From Fuerstiella marisgermanici (lineage in GTDB: Bacteria; Planctomycetota; Planctomycetia; Planctomycetales; Planctomycetaceae), in the NCBI RefSeq assembly GCF_001983935.1, contig NZ_CP017641.1, positions 6,667,001 to 6,731,000 of the forward strand: a DNA stretch of 64,000 nt, given 5' to 3'. The position numbers were made by a program, and so were the translations under genes. Of the stretch, positions 55,979-64,000 are shown in pieces. The notes under the pieces were generated by a model. The model did no database searches, was not told the origin of the DNA, and worked only from the letters and a program-made list of their open reading frames with translations. Positions within the stretch are counted from its first letter, which is position 1. Each line of letters begins with the position of its first letter.

Positions 55979-55991
55979 AACGGGATCGGTA

Positions 55992-56474
55992 ATGAGGTCT
56001 GCACCAACAGCAACAAACACTGCCACGCCGCGTTCAGTCGCATGCGCTGAGACGAAGGGCCGCTCTGGAGTGGTTGTCGCTGAGAGCGCGATTGTCTTGA
56101 TAGTCGTGGTGGTGTCCTGCATGGCGGTGCTGGACCTGGGGATGAACGTTGCGCGATCGAATAGTCTGTCCGATTGCGCACGCCATGCTGCTCGTTTTGC
56201 CATGTTGCACGGATCGACTGCGCCGGAAGGTTTAGGGCCGCAGGAGTGGTCCGGAACTGTCAGTGACGACCATCCGGTCGCTGACATCATTCGAAACAGG
56301 CTGTTGGCAATGGCGCCAGACGCGGTGGGGTTGACGATAACCTGGCCTGACGGCGGTAACTCGAAATCTGAAAGAGTGACAGTTGAACTCGAATTCCAGC
56401 CTCCGCAGCTTTCGGCAATAAGTAGCGGCCTGTCGCCTCTTCAAGCTCGATCAACGATGCGCATCCTTCGCTAG
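55992..56474 (+). CDS. TadE/TadF-like pseudopilin
   Basis: 160 residues. After a longer leader, 'RSGVVVAESAIVLIVVVVSCMAVLDLGMNVAR' shows the R-x-G...E...hydrophobic pattern of TadE/TadF. The C-terminal domain ('AVGLTITWPDGGNSKSERVTVELEFQPP') is small and beta-rich. A paralogue of the preceding gene in layout, but with little sequence identity. Thirteen bases separate the two genes, so cotranscription is likely. Confidence 0.78.
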   Translation: MRSAPTATNTATPRSVACAETKGRSGVVVAESAIVLIVVVVSCMAVLDLGMNVARSNSLSDCARHAARFAMLHGSTAPEGLGPQEWSGTVSDDHPVADIIRNRLLAMAPDAVGLTITWPDGGNSKSERVTVELEFQPPQLSAISSGLSPLQARSTMRILR

Positions 56475-56510
56475 TACTTTGATGATGACAGCCAGCTTTG
56501 AGACCTTGCA

Positions 56511-58007
56511 ATGAACGTACACCAACCAAGTCATCGAATGAAAAGCAGTGCTTCGCAACAGTATCGAAGTGGCAAGATCCTGATTGCTCTAGCCGTCAGT
56601 CTTCCTGCGCTGTTCGCTGTATTGGGCCTGTACGTCGACGGTAGCATGATGCTTTTAAGAACTCGAGAACTGCAAGCTCAGGCGGATGCGGCTGCGACGG
56701 CTGCCGCGTTTAGTCTTATGACGGACGACGGCATCATGGAAGACGTCGCGGATGATTTTGTCCGCATCCACAATGGCAACACTTCTGCCGTCGTCACGAC
56801 TCATCATCCGCCGTTGACGGGTGACTATGCCGGCAACACGGACTACGTCGCAGTCACTGTTCAGAGAGCGTTCGACGGTTTCTTCAGCGCAGTGGCCGGA
56901 AACACGACTCGCAATCTTCGGGTCACCGCCGTCGCCGGAATCGAGCCAGTCACTGAGCCCGCTGCAGTTGTCGTGTTGGAACCGGATCCCGAAGTCATTA
57001 CGTACGGCCCGCTTCTTTCCTCGCTGATTCCGGGGATCCAGCCGCAGGTAGCTGGCTTGGAAGTGCTGGGTCTAGGGGAACTGGTTGTAGACGGTGCCGT
57101 ACTTGTGAATAACGAATGGGGAGGCGTCGATGAAAACGGCGAGCGTGTTGGCGAAACGATGCTGATCGAATCGGCATGTGCGTGTACGCCACTGCTGACC
57201 ACGTCGCGTATTCGGGCAGAGGATATCCACGTTGTTGGCGGGGTCGACTCCGTAGTTAAGTATTGCAGCAACGAAAATGGCTCACCTTCACCATTGAAGG
57301 CCAACCGTCGGCCGACCACCGACCCTTTGATCGACTTGACTGTACCAACGTCATCTTCAGATCCTTCGAACGTGGATTCGGCCAACCGTGGCACGGTCAA
57401 CGTCGTCTCACTGCCGCTGGTCGGTTTTTCGACCACGCTGCAGCCAGGTGTGTATGACTCTATACAAATTGTCGGTGGCCGCGTGACGTTTGAACCGGGT
57501 ATTTACATCATCAAGGGTGCCAATCCGCTGACTGGTATCAGCCTGCTACTGGCGGAGTGCATCGTGAATGCCAACGACGTGATGTTCTACATCACAAATT
57601 CTTCCGGTTACTCAGTTCACTCCGGACTGCCGGATGGCGGCGACGAAGATAACGCTCCGCCAAGTTACGTTGGCATAAATCTCGGCCCCAGTGTGGTGAT
57701 GACGAATCTGGTCGGAGCCAGTTCATTGTCGCCGCTGGATGATCCATCAAGTCCCTATGACGGCATGCTGCTTTTCCAGCGGCGTTGGGACCGTCGCCCG
57801 ATCATTCTCATTCAAACAAACATTCTGTGTGACATGCAGGTGTCCGGTCACATCTACGCCAAATGGGCGCCGCTGTTTGTCGTGGGCAACGGGACGTTCG
57901 AATCTGCCATGGCCGTAGGAAGCCTGCGAACTGTCGTGGTCGGCAGGGTGTCCATCGAGCCCACATCAAAATTTGATGGAGCTCGAGGCGTTTTTCTGGT
58001 GGAATGA
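56511..58007 (+). CDS. TadG-like protein with N-terminal Flp-assembly domain
   Basis: 498 residues. The N-terminus 'RSGKILIALAVSLPALFAVLGLYVDGSMMLLRTRELQAQADAAATAAAF' is the TadG-N (putative Flp pilus assembly) signature, in which a membrane helix is followed by the LQxxADAAAxA motif. The exported remainder has 'GVYDSIQIVGGRVTFEPGIYIIKGANPL' and beta-helix-like stretches, but no von Willebrand MIDAS (DxSxS) was found. In other Tad systems TadG helps anchor or shed the pilus. Last gene of the operon; the convergent peptidase gene ends 238 bases later. Confidence 0.8.
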   Translation: MNVHQPSHRMKSSASQQYRSGKILIALAVSLPALFAVLGLYVDGSMMLLRTRELQAQADAAATAAAFSLMTDDGIMEDVADDFVRIHNGNTSAVVTTHHPPLTGDYAGNTDYVAVTVQRAFDGFFSAVAGNTTRNLRVTAVAGIEPVTEPAAVVVLEPDPEVITYGPLLSSLIPGIQPQVAGLEVLGLGELVVDGAVLVNNEWGGVDENGERVGETMLIESACACTPLLTTSRIRAEDIHVVGGVDSVVKYCSNENGSPSPLKANRRPTTDPLIDLTVPTSSSDPSNVDSANRGTVNVVSLPLVGFSTTLQPGVYDSIQIVGGRVTFEPGIYIIKGANPLTGISLLLAECIVNANDVMFYITNSSGYSVHSGLPDGGDEDNAPPSYVGINLGPSVVMTNLVGASSLSPLDDPSSPYDGMLLFQRRWDRRPIILIQTNILCDMQVSGHIYAKWAPLFVVGNGTFESAMAVGSLRTVVVGRVSIEPTSKFDGARGVFLVE

Positions 58008-58118
58008 CCGAGCCACGCCAGATCGCATACGGTTGGTTCTGCCCGGTTGGCTACCTGCCTTAACGCAGGTAGCCTTTCGATCTCCGAACAGGCGATGGCG
58101 CAGGTGATCGTTGGCTGC

Positions 58119-58207
58119 TACAGTGTTTCACGCTGACTTGTGGCCGCGAAAATCGGTATTGGTCCTACGAGGGCCGGTTCCCACGAGCCAGCACCGTCCA
58201 CAACAAA
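58119..58207 (-). repeat. 90-bp structured intergenic repeat, copy 3 (inverted)
   Basis: Read on the minus strand it begins CTTTGTTGTGGACGG and ends GCGGCCACAAGTCAGCGT-GAA-ACACTGTA, matching both ends of copies 1 and 2; the centre is more divergent. The terminal hairpin keeps its pairing potential although the base pair next to the loop has changed from A-T to T-A, one compensated change (one other pair is a mismatch on this strand). On the minus strand it follows the peptidase stop at 58245 by 37 bases. Confidence 0.75.
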
Positions 58208-58244
58208 GCGTGAATTGCTCTATCAGCCGTCTGGCAGACCGCCT

Positions 58245-60377
58245 CTATTCAGGCGACGAGACATCCAGTCCGAGATGCTTTGCCAGGAAGGCCCACTGGT
58301 CGGCGACTTCTTCAATCACCATGGCAGTTGGTTTGCCTGAACCGTGGCCAGCTCGGGTTTCGATGCGGATCAGAACCGGTTTGTCACCGGATTGGCAGGC
58401 CTGCAATTGAGCCGCAAATTTGAAGCTATGGCCCGGGACAACTCGGTCGTCGGTATCGGCAGTTGTGATTAAGGTGGCCGGATATCGAGTCCCGGCCTTG
58501 AGGTTCTGATACGGCGAATACGCGAGCAGTGCTTTAAATTCTTCCGGATTGTCGGCTGAACCGTAGTCATCCACCCAAAACCGGCCTGCAGTGAATTTGT
58601 GGAAACGAAGCATGTCCATCACTCCAACGGCTGGCAGGCACGCGGCGTAGAGCTCTGGTCGTTGCGTCATGCAGGCACCGACCAGGAGACCGCCGTTGCT
58701 GCCTCCCTGAATGGCGAGTTTCTTCGACGATGTATACTTGTTGTCGATTAGCCATTCGGCCGCTGCGATGAAGTCGTCAAAGACATTCTGTTTGTTGAGT
58801 TTCGTGCCAGCCTTGTGCCACGGTTCGCCGTACTCGCCGCCGCCACGCAGGTTCGGCATCGCGAAGACGCCTCCCATCTCCATCCACGCCAGACGACTCA
58901 CGCTAAACCTCGGCGGCAGTGAAATGTTGAAACCGCCGTAGCCGTACAGCAGCGTAGCGTAGTTGCCGTCCAGCTTCAGTCCCTTGCGGTGGCAGATGAA
59001 CATGGGCACTTTTGTGCCGTCCTTGCTGGCGTAGAAAATCTGTTTGGTTTCATAGTCGTCCGGATTGAATTTTACGTCGGCTTGCCGAAGCAGCGTACTT
59101 TCGCCGGTTTCGATGTCGTAGCGGTAGGTGCTTGTCGGCACGGCAAAGCTGCTGAAGCTGTAGAAGGTTTCTTTGTGGTCTCGCTTGCCACCGAAGCCGG
59201 ATGCTGAGCCGATGCCGGGGAATTTGACCTCACGGATAAACTTGCCGTCCATGTCATACCAGCGGACCTGAGTCTTCGCGTCTTGCAGGTACTGACCCAC
59301 AAACCTGTTGCCGACGATCCCGATTCCCAGTAGCGCGTTTTCCGTTTCTGCGACAACCTGCTTCCAGTGTTCCCGCTCAGGCTTCTTGAGGTCGATCGCG
59401 ATGACTCGACCCAGTGGTGCGTCCAGATTTGTCTGAAACAGAAGTGTGTCGTCGTTGTTGTCGAGAAATCCGTAAAGGTGCTCGAAGTTGTCGATCAGCA
59501 TGAACGGTTCTGCATCTGAGTCCGTCAGGTCTTTGACGGCGATACGATAGCGATCGTCTGTCCCCTTCCAGATCGTGATGACAAGGTACTTGCCGTCTTC
59601 AGAAACTGACGCCTGCATGCCCCATTCCGGTTCGTCGGGGCGAGCGAAAACCAATTCGTCTTCGGCCTGATCCGTTCCGACTCGGTGGTAGAACACTTTC
59701 TGATTAAGGTTCAGCGACTGAAACTTGGCGCCTTCTTTGGGTTCGTCGTACCGCGAGTAGAAGAAACCTTTGCTGTCCGGCGTCCAAGCGATGCTGCTGA
59801 ATTTGATCCATTTCAGTTCGTCGTCCAGCAGCTTGCCGGATTCGATTTCCATGATCTTCCACACACGCCAGTCGGATCCTCCGTCCTGAATTCCGTAGGC
59901 CGCGTACTTGCCGTCCTCGCTGAACTCCGTGCCGGCCAAAGCAATCGTGCCGTCTTCGGACCATGTGTTGGGATCGATGAGAATTTGCGGCTCAGCGTCC
60001 AGAGTTTCCTGCATGTACAGCACGCTCTGATTCTGCAGCCCGTCGTTGCGGAAGAAGTAGTACCGCCCGCCTTCTTTGGAGGGAGCGCTGATTTTTTCGT
60101 AGTTCCACAGTTCCGTGATACGTTCTTCGATCTGATCACGGCCGGGCAGTTTTCTGAGGTAGTCGAAGGTGACTTTGTTTTGCGCCTCAACCCATTCGGC
60201 CACTTCCTCAGACTCACGAACGTCGTCTTCCAGCCAGCGATACGGATCGTGAACTTTGGTGCCGTGGTAGTCGTCGTGGTGGTCGACGGTTTTTGTGTCC
60301 GGGTACACGAGGTTGGTGTCCTGTGCAGTTGCGAAGGAAGGGGCGAACAGGGCTGTCAGCAGAATGAGTCGATACAT
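58245..60377 (-). CDS. Prolyl oligopeptidase family serine peptidase (S9A), exported
   Basis: 710 residues with signal peptide 'LILLTALFAPSFATAQ'. N-terminal S9 start 'YPDTKTVDHHDDYHGTKVHDPYRWLEDD', then a seven-bladed propeller (about 80-420). The catalytic domain holds 'GYGGFNISLPPRFSVSRLAW', 'NLRGGGEYGEPWHKAG', nucleophile Ser in 'LAIQGGSNGGLLVGACM' (near 557), Asp in 'TTADTDDRVVPGHSFK' and His in 'ETRAGHGSGKPTA'. It cleaves short proline-containing peptides in the periplasm. The triad is complete. A repeat copy (58119-58207) follows its stop on the same strand. Confidence 0.93.
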   Translation of the reverse strand: MYRLILLTALFAPSFATAQDTNLVYPDTKTVDHHDDYHGTKVHDPYRWLEDDVRESEEVAEWVEAQNKVTFDYLRKLPGRDQIEERITELWNYEKISAPSKEGGRYYFFRNDGLQNQSVLYMQETLDAEPQILIDPNTWSEDGTIALAGTEFSEDGKYAAYGIQDGGSDWRVWKIMEIESGKLLDDELKWIKFSSIAWTPDSKGFFYSRYDEPKEGAKFQSLNLNQKVFYHRVGTDQAEDELVFARPDEPEWGMQASVSEDGKYLVITIWKGTDDRYRIAVKDLTDSDAEPFMLIDNFEHLYGFLDNNDDTLLFQTNLDAPLGRVIAIDLKKPEREHWKQVVAETENALLGIGIVGNRFVGQYLQDAKTQVRWYDMDGKFIREVKFPGIGSASGFGGKRDHKETFYSFSSFAVPTSTYRYDIETGESTLLRQADVKFNPDDYETKQIFYASKDGTKVPMFICHRKGLKLDGNYATLLYGYGGFNISLPPRFSVSRLAWMEMGGVFAMPNLRGGGEYGEPWHKAGTKLNKQNVFDDFIAAAEWLIDNKYTSSKKLAIQGGSNGGLLVGACMTQRPELYAACLPAVGVMDMLRFHKFTAGRFWVDDYGSADNPEEFKALLAYSPYQNLKAGTRYPATLITTADTDDRVVPGHSFKFAAQLQACQSGDKPVLIRIETRAGHGSGKPTAMVIEEVADQWAFLAKHLGLDVSSPE

Positions 60378-60418
60378 GGCTTGGGGCCTGAACTGAGAAG
60401 CGGATGTTAGAATATGAG

Positions 60419-60538
60419 TCGTTTAACCCGTAGCCGGAGGCGCAGGCGCTGTTGGAGACGGTTGTGTCGCAGTTGGAATGTGTGGAATTACGGAAGCCTA
60501 TCAGAAGACACCTGCGCCTCCGGCTACGGCTTAAACGA
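60419..60538. repeat. REPIN-like palindromic element, family B
   Basis: Ends 60419-60446 (TCGTTTAACCCGTAGCCGGA...) and 60511-60538 (reverse complement with about two mismatches) face each other around 64 bases. Total 120 bp, close to the 127-128 bp of family A but with unrelated ends built on GTAGCCGGAGGCGCAGG. It fills most of the 192-base spacer between the two peptidase genes. Confidence 0.8.
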
Positions 60539-60569
60539 GCCGGTGGCTTCGTCGCGAACACGCCGTCAT

Positions 60570-63296
60570 TCACTCTTTCCCGAAGTCACCCGCCATCACG
60601 ATGATCAGTTGTTCCGGATCAAGATGCTTGCGCAGCGCTGCGTTGACGTCTGCTACTGTAAGCTGCCGCACCTTGTCTTCAAAGTCGACCGCGAATCGCA
60701 TGGTCCGGTCGGTGAAGGCGTAAGTGGCCAGCGTTTGAGCCAGGCTGGCATCTGTCGAGCGACTCAATTCCCGCTGCTGCAGAGCGGCCTCTTTTTTCAT
60801 GGCCAGTTCTTCTTCTGTGATGCCGTCTTTCAACAGCTTTGTAATTTCTTCCTGAATCACTTCGTGAACGCGATCGATCTTGTCCGGGTTCGTGATGGCA
60901 TAAGCATAGAACGATGTGCGGTCATCCACGGGCGATGCCTGTAACGACGCCGATACTCCGTATGACAAGCCTTCGTCCTGACGAACTCTATCGGCCAGTC
61001 GTGATGACAATGAACCGCCACCCAGAATGTTGACGCCGAGCAACAGGGCAGGGTAGTCGGGGTGAGTGTCCTTCATGGGCACCGTCATGGTCGCGAAGTA
61101 GGTCGCCTGAGCCTTGTCTGGCGTGTTGATTTTTCTGATGCGATCTTCCGGGCTGTCGAACGCTTCTCGCGGGATGTGAGCGTACTTCACTTTTGAGTCC
61201 CAGTCCGACAGGAATTCAGCCACGGTATTAGTGACCTGTTCCGGATCGAAGTCGCCGACGACAGTTAATTCTCCGTGCCTTGCCTGCATCAGTGACTGGT
61301 AGACGTTCTTGATTTCGTCCAGCGTGACGTTCTTCAACAGTTCGATGTCTTCCTCAAGGCTGCTGACGTAACGCGGGTCATCCTTGTCGTATCGGTCCAA
61401 CAGTTCGCGTGCCGTGTTGGAAGCGATGGCGGTTGGGTCGGTCAGTCGTTTTTCAGACGACGCCAGAATGGCTTCGCGCAGTAGTTCGAGTTCCTGATCA
61501 GGGAAGGACGGATTTCTGAGCATGTCGCCGATCAACATCAACACCGGCTGCAGATTGCCGCGTTTCGTTTTCAGGCTGACGGTGACTCGACCAGGGCTGC
61601 CGCTAATGGAAAGCTCAGCCAGATACTTATCCAGTTCGTCCTGGATTTCCTGTCGTGTTTTGGTCTTGGTGCCTCGGCTTAGCATCGACGCCATCAACTG
61701 CGCGGCGGTTGCTTTGCCGGTCAGGCTTTCGACGTCGCCGTAACGAAGCGTCATTCGCACAGTCACGGTTTCGCCACGCGTTCTTTTCGGCAGCAGAGTA
61801 ACCTGAATGCCTTCGTTGATGGTCTTCCGCGTCAGACGTTTTTCGATGGCCATCGGAGCGGCGTCGAAAGCTTCGCCCTGAGCTACCTGAGCACGGCCTT
61901 TATAGTCGCCGATCATTTCTGCGAGGTCCGGCGTTTCCGGCACCTTTGTACGTTCGGGGGCATCGGTTGGTTCGAACAGCCCAGCCGTCCGGTTGGTAGA
62001 CGTGAGATAAAAGTCGGCCATTCGATTGACGTCTTCAACGGTGACTTTTTCCAGCCGATCGCGATACAAAAACAACAGCCGCCAATCGCCCTGAGCGGCC
62101 CAGTCACTGAGTGCGATGGCCAGATCCTGGGAGTTTGCGAAACTCATTTCCCACTGCTTCTGAAGTTCCAGCCGGGCACGATCCACTTCTGCCTGAGTAA
62201 TCGGCTTCTCGGTGACTCCTTCCGCCACGTCAATCATCTGCTGCAACAGCGATGTCGCATCGATCCCCTGAGCTGCTTCGGCCATGAAGAACATTACGCC
62301 TGGATCATGCAGCGAAAACGAGCCACCGGAAACTTGAGCAGCCTGTCGCTTTTTGACCAGTGCCTCATACAGTCGTCCGGAAGGATTCGCAGCGATGACA
62401 GTCGAAAGCGTGTCGACCGCCACAAAATCCGGATGAGCGCCGGCCGGAATGTGATACATCAGCCCCGCCATCGGTACTTCGCCGACGCGCCGCAACGTCA
62501 CCAGGCGATCGCCGTCCTGAGCGGGTTCTTCTGTGTAGGTTTGGTTCAGTTCGCGTTCCGGCTTTGGAATGGCACCGAAGTATTTTTGAGCGAACTGCAA
62601 CGCCATGGCGGGATCGAATTTGCCAGCCACAATCAGTATCGCGTTATCCGGCTGATAGAAACGTTTGTAGAACCGCTTGAGGTTGTCGACTGGCACGCGT
62701 TCGATGTCGGCCTGGTTCCCGATCGTCGACTTGCCGTAATTGTGCCATTCGTAAGCGGCCGCAGTCATGCGCTGCCGCAGAATTCGCGAAGGGCTGTTTT
62801 CGCCGCGTTCGAATTCATTGCGGACGACCGTCATTTCGGATTCCAGGTCTTCACCTTTGATAAAGCTGTTGACCATGCGGTCGGCTTCCAGGCGGATTGC
62901 GAATTCCAGATTGTCATCGCTGGCGGGCATCGTTTCGTAGTAGTTGGTCCGGTCCAGCCATGTGGTTCCGTTAAACCTCGCACCGCGAGCGTTCAGGGCT
63001 TTGGGCACGTCGGGATGATCGGGTGTACCTTTGAAGACCATGTGCTCCAACAGGTGAGCCATCCCGGCTTCGCCGTAGCCTTCGTGACGAGAACCGACCA
63101 GCACCGTCAGGTTGACCGTGACCTTGGGCAGTGATTCGTCGGGGAACAACAGCACCTTGAGTCCGTTGTCGAGATGGTATTCAGAAATTCCTTCGACGGA
63201 TCGAAGTGGTTCGGGCATTTTTTCGTCCGCATTAGTCGGCAACATCGAAACCATGCCGATCAGCATGGTGGCCGTGATGAAAGTGAAACGATTCAT
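60570..63296 (-). CDS. M16 family zinc metallopeptidase (pitrilysin/insulinase-type, tandem domain)
   Basis: 908 residues from ATG 63296 (GGA nine bases upstream; an ATG at 63305 is possible, a longer frame to 63383 is not). Signal peptide 'FITATMLIGMVSMLPTNA'. The inverted zinc motif H81-L-L-E-H85 is in 'EAGMAHLLEHMVFKGTPDHP', with the second Glu further on in 'FAIRLEADRMVNS'. The first half is catalytic; the second ('VTVRMTLRYGDVESLTGKATAAQLMASML', 'ELTVVGDFDPEQV', 'GVNILGGGSLSSRLADRVRQDEGLSYGVSAS') is the inactive partner with the R/Y pair typical of M16. The enzyme degrades peptides, probably in the periplasm. Confidence 0.93.
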   Translation of the reverse strand: MNRFTFITATMLIGMVSMLPTNADEKMPEPLRSVEGISEYHLDNGLKVLLFPDESLPKVTVNLTVLVGSRHEGYGEAGMAHLLEHMVFKGTPDHPDVPKALNARGARFNGTTWLDRTNYYETMPASDDNLEFAIRLEADRMVNSFIKGEDLESEMTVVRNEFERGENSPSRILRQRMTAAAYEWHNYGKSTIGNQADIERVPVDNLKRFYKRFYQPDNAILIVAGKFDPAMALQFAQKYFGAIPKPERELNQTYTEEPAQDGDRLVTLRRVGEVPMAGLMYHIPAGAHPDFVAVDTLSTVIAANPSGRLYEALVKKRQAAQVSGGSFSLHDPGVMFFMAEAAQGIDATSLLQQMIDVAEGVTEKPITQAEVDRARLELQKQWEMSFANSQDLAIALSDWAAQGDWRLLFLYRDRLEKVTVEDVNRMADFYLTSTNRTAGLFEPTDAPERTKVPETPDLAEMIGDYKGRAQVAQGEAFDAAPMAIEKRLTRKTINEGIQVTLLPKRTRGETVTVRMTLRYGDVESLTGKATAAQLMASMLSRGTKTKTRQEIQDELDKYLAELSISGSPGRVTVSLKTKRGNLQPVLMLIGDMLRNPSFPDQELELLREAILASSEKRLTDPTAIASNTARELLDRYDKDDPRYVSSLEEDIELLKNVTLDEIKNVYQSLMQARHGELTVVGDFDPEQVTNTVAEFLSDWDSKVKYAHIPREAFDSPEDRIRKINTPDKAQATYFATMTVPMKDTHPDYPALLLGVNILGGGSLSSRLADRVRQDEGLSYGVSASLQASPVDDRTSFYAYAITNPDKIDRVHEVIQEEITKLLKDGITEEELAMKKEAALQQRELSRSTDASLAQTLATYAFTDRTMRFAVDFEDKVRQLTVADVNAALRKHLDPEQLIIVMAGDFGKE

Positions 63297-63525
63297 GGCG
63301 TGCATTCCGTTTGAAAGCAAATCGGGCGCGTGAGTGTCTCTGTGGGGCGTCGGCGGACCGCAGCAGCGATCAACCAACCGCAAATTCTAGCAGTTGTCGT
63401 CAGTGGGGGAATGGAGTGCTCGTTCGCTCGCTCGCCGAGACCAACACGAATTCTCAAGGACGTGGTGAGCATCTTGTCGCTCGTTTCTACTGAACTTGGC
63501 TCGCCCGGCAGCGGTGGTTGATCCA

Positions 63526-64000
63526 TTATTCGCCTGTACCAACGTCGACCGCTGGCGGATGTACGGCCTGAAATTCCGCTTTAATCTGCTCGCCATTAAT
63601 CGTACCGAACTCGCCAGCAAAGCCGATGTACATGATTGCAATCAACACAACGACTCCCACGCCGACAGGTTTTGCAAACCGCCACGGAGTGATGTCCACG
63701 TCTTCAGAATACTTCTGTACGTACGGTTCGGATCGCGGTGCAACCAGGCGAATCAGGTACATCAACGCAATCAGGAACACGAAGTTTAATGCCGCCACAT
63801 GCAGCCAGTGCAACGCCACGCCGCCGATGTGATTTCCGCTGTAGATTCCGAAGTAGGATTGAAACGCTATTCCCGCGACCAACGCCGCGTTAGCAGCAGC
63901 GGCCGGCGCGCGGCGACTGAAAAAGCCCATGAATACAATCCCCAGCAGTGGGATATTCAGCACGGCCGCGATGTTCTTCATCAAGTCGAACAGACCTTCT
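63526..64000 (-). CDS. C-terminal part of a sodium:solute symporter (SSS/SGLT-like), partial
   Basis: The frame is open to the end of the window, so the gene begins beyond it. Visible residues include 'EGLFDLMKNIAAVLNIPLLGIVFMGFFSRRA' and three further membrane segments ('ANAALVAGIAFQSYFGIY', 'VALHWLHVAALNFVFLIALMYLI', 'PVGVGVVVLIAIMYIGFAG'), typical of helices 11-14 of SSS transporters. It probably imports a sugar or similar solute with Na+. About 158 C-terminal residues are present. Confidence 0.85.
   Translation of the reverse strand, partial: EGLFDLMKNIAAVLNIPLLGIVFMGFFSRRAPAAAANAALVAGIAFQSYFGIYSGNHIGGVALHWLHVAALNFVFLIALMYLIRLVAPRSEPYVQKYSEDVDITPWRFAKPVGVGVVVLIAIMYIGFAGEFGTINGEQIKAEFQAVHPPAVDVGTGE

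Overview
The window looks like a chromosomal segment of a planctomycete (PVC superphylum). This rests on gene content, not on a marker phylogeny: formylglycine sulfatases, one of them fused to DUF1080; a paired DUF1800 and DUF1501 locus; a PVC-type beta-propeller dehydrogenase with a c-type haem domain and PA14 domain; a BlaI/M56 pair with carboxypeptidase-like repeats on the peptidase; and scattered secreted proteins. The genus cannot be fixed from the sequence alone. No rRNA, tRNA or CRISPR array was seen.

Layout. 1-1.1 kb: end of a beta-propeller gene and a DUF2461 gene. 1.1-9.6 kb: a minus-strand operon blaI -> M56/BlaR1-like -> DUF1800 -> DUF1501 behind a strong dyad operator. Its last gene is split by a complete IS1634-type element and its DUF1800 gene carries a -1 frameshift. 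9.8-16.1 kb: PVC-type dehydrogenase, a heparan-sulfatase-like sulfatase and ispG. 17.0-20.0 kb: a compact three-gene cassette (PD-(D/E)XK nuclease-like protein, small middle protein, DUF2326 SMC-like ATPase) that fits an ABC-three-component conflict system. 20.6-30.9 kb: Deg-like protease, sulfatase-DUF1080 fusion, GT4/CinA/GNAT cluster, esterase, NfeD-like membrane protein and a secreted planctomycete protein. 31-38.4 kb: a mobile-element-rich, decayed stretch with a membrane gene holding an internal stop, an IS91-type transposase with a tyrosine recombinase, a frameshifted propeller lipoprotein, and an IS256 element with exact 9-bp target duplications. 38.8-43.8 kb: core genes (cbiX-like, nudix, fabI, rpoD with a clear terminator, smpB). 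44.3-50.0 kb: thioredoxin-trypsin fusion, polytopic membrane protein, two LuxR-type regulators and a sugar isomerase-like protein. 51.0-58.0 kb: a Tad/Flp export operon (cpaE, cpaF, tadB, tadC, three pseudopilin/TadG-like genes). 58.2-64 kb: prolyl oligopeptidase, M16 peptidase and the end of a sodium:solute symporter.

Repeats run through the spacers. A 90-bp structured repeat occurs three times (22.1, 50.35 and 58.1 kb). Two REPIN-like elements of one family (12.9 and 28.6 kb) and one of another (60.4 kb) are all 120-128 bp long with inverted ends.

Several otherwise normal genes (DUF1800, propeller lipoprotein, PAS-LuxR, probably cpaF) are each restored by adding one base, mostly in short homopolymers. 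This is either real decay or systematic sequence error, and it affects how the pseudogene calls should be read.
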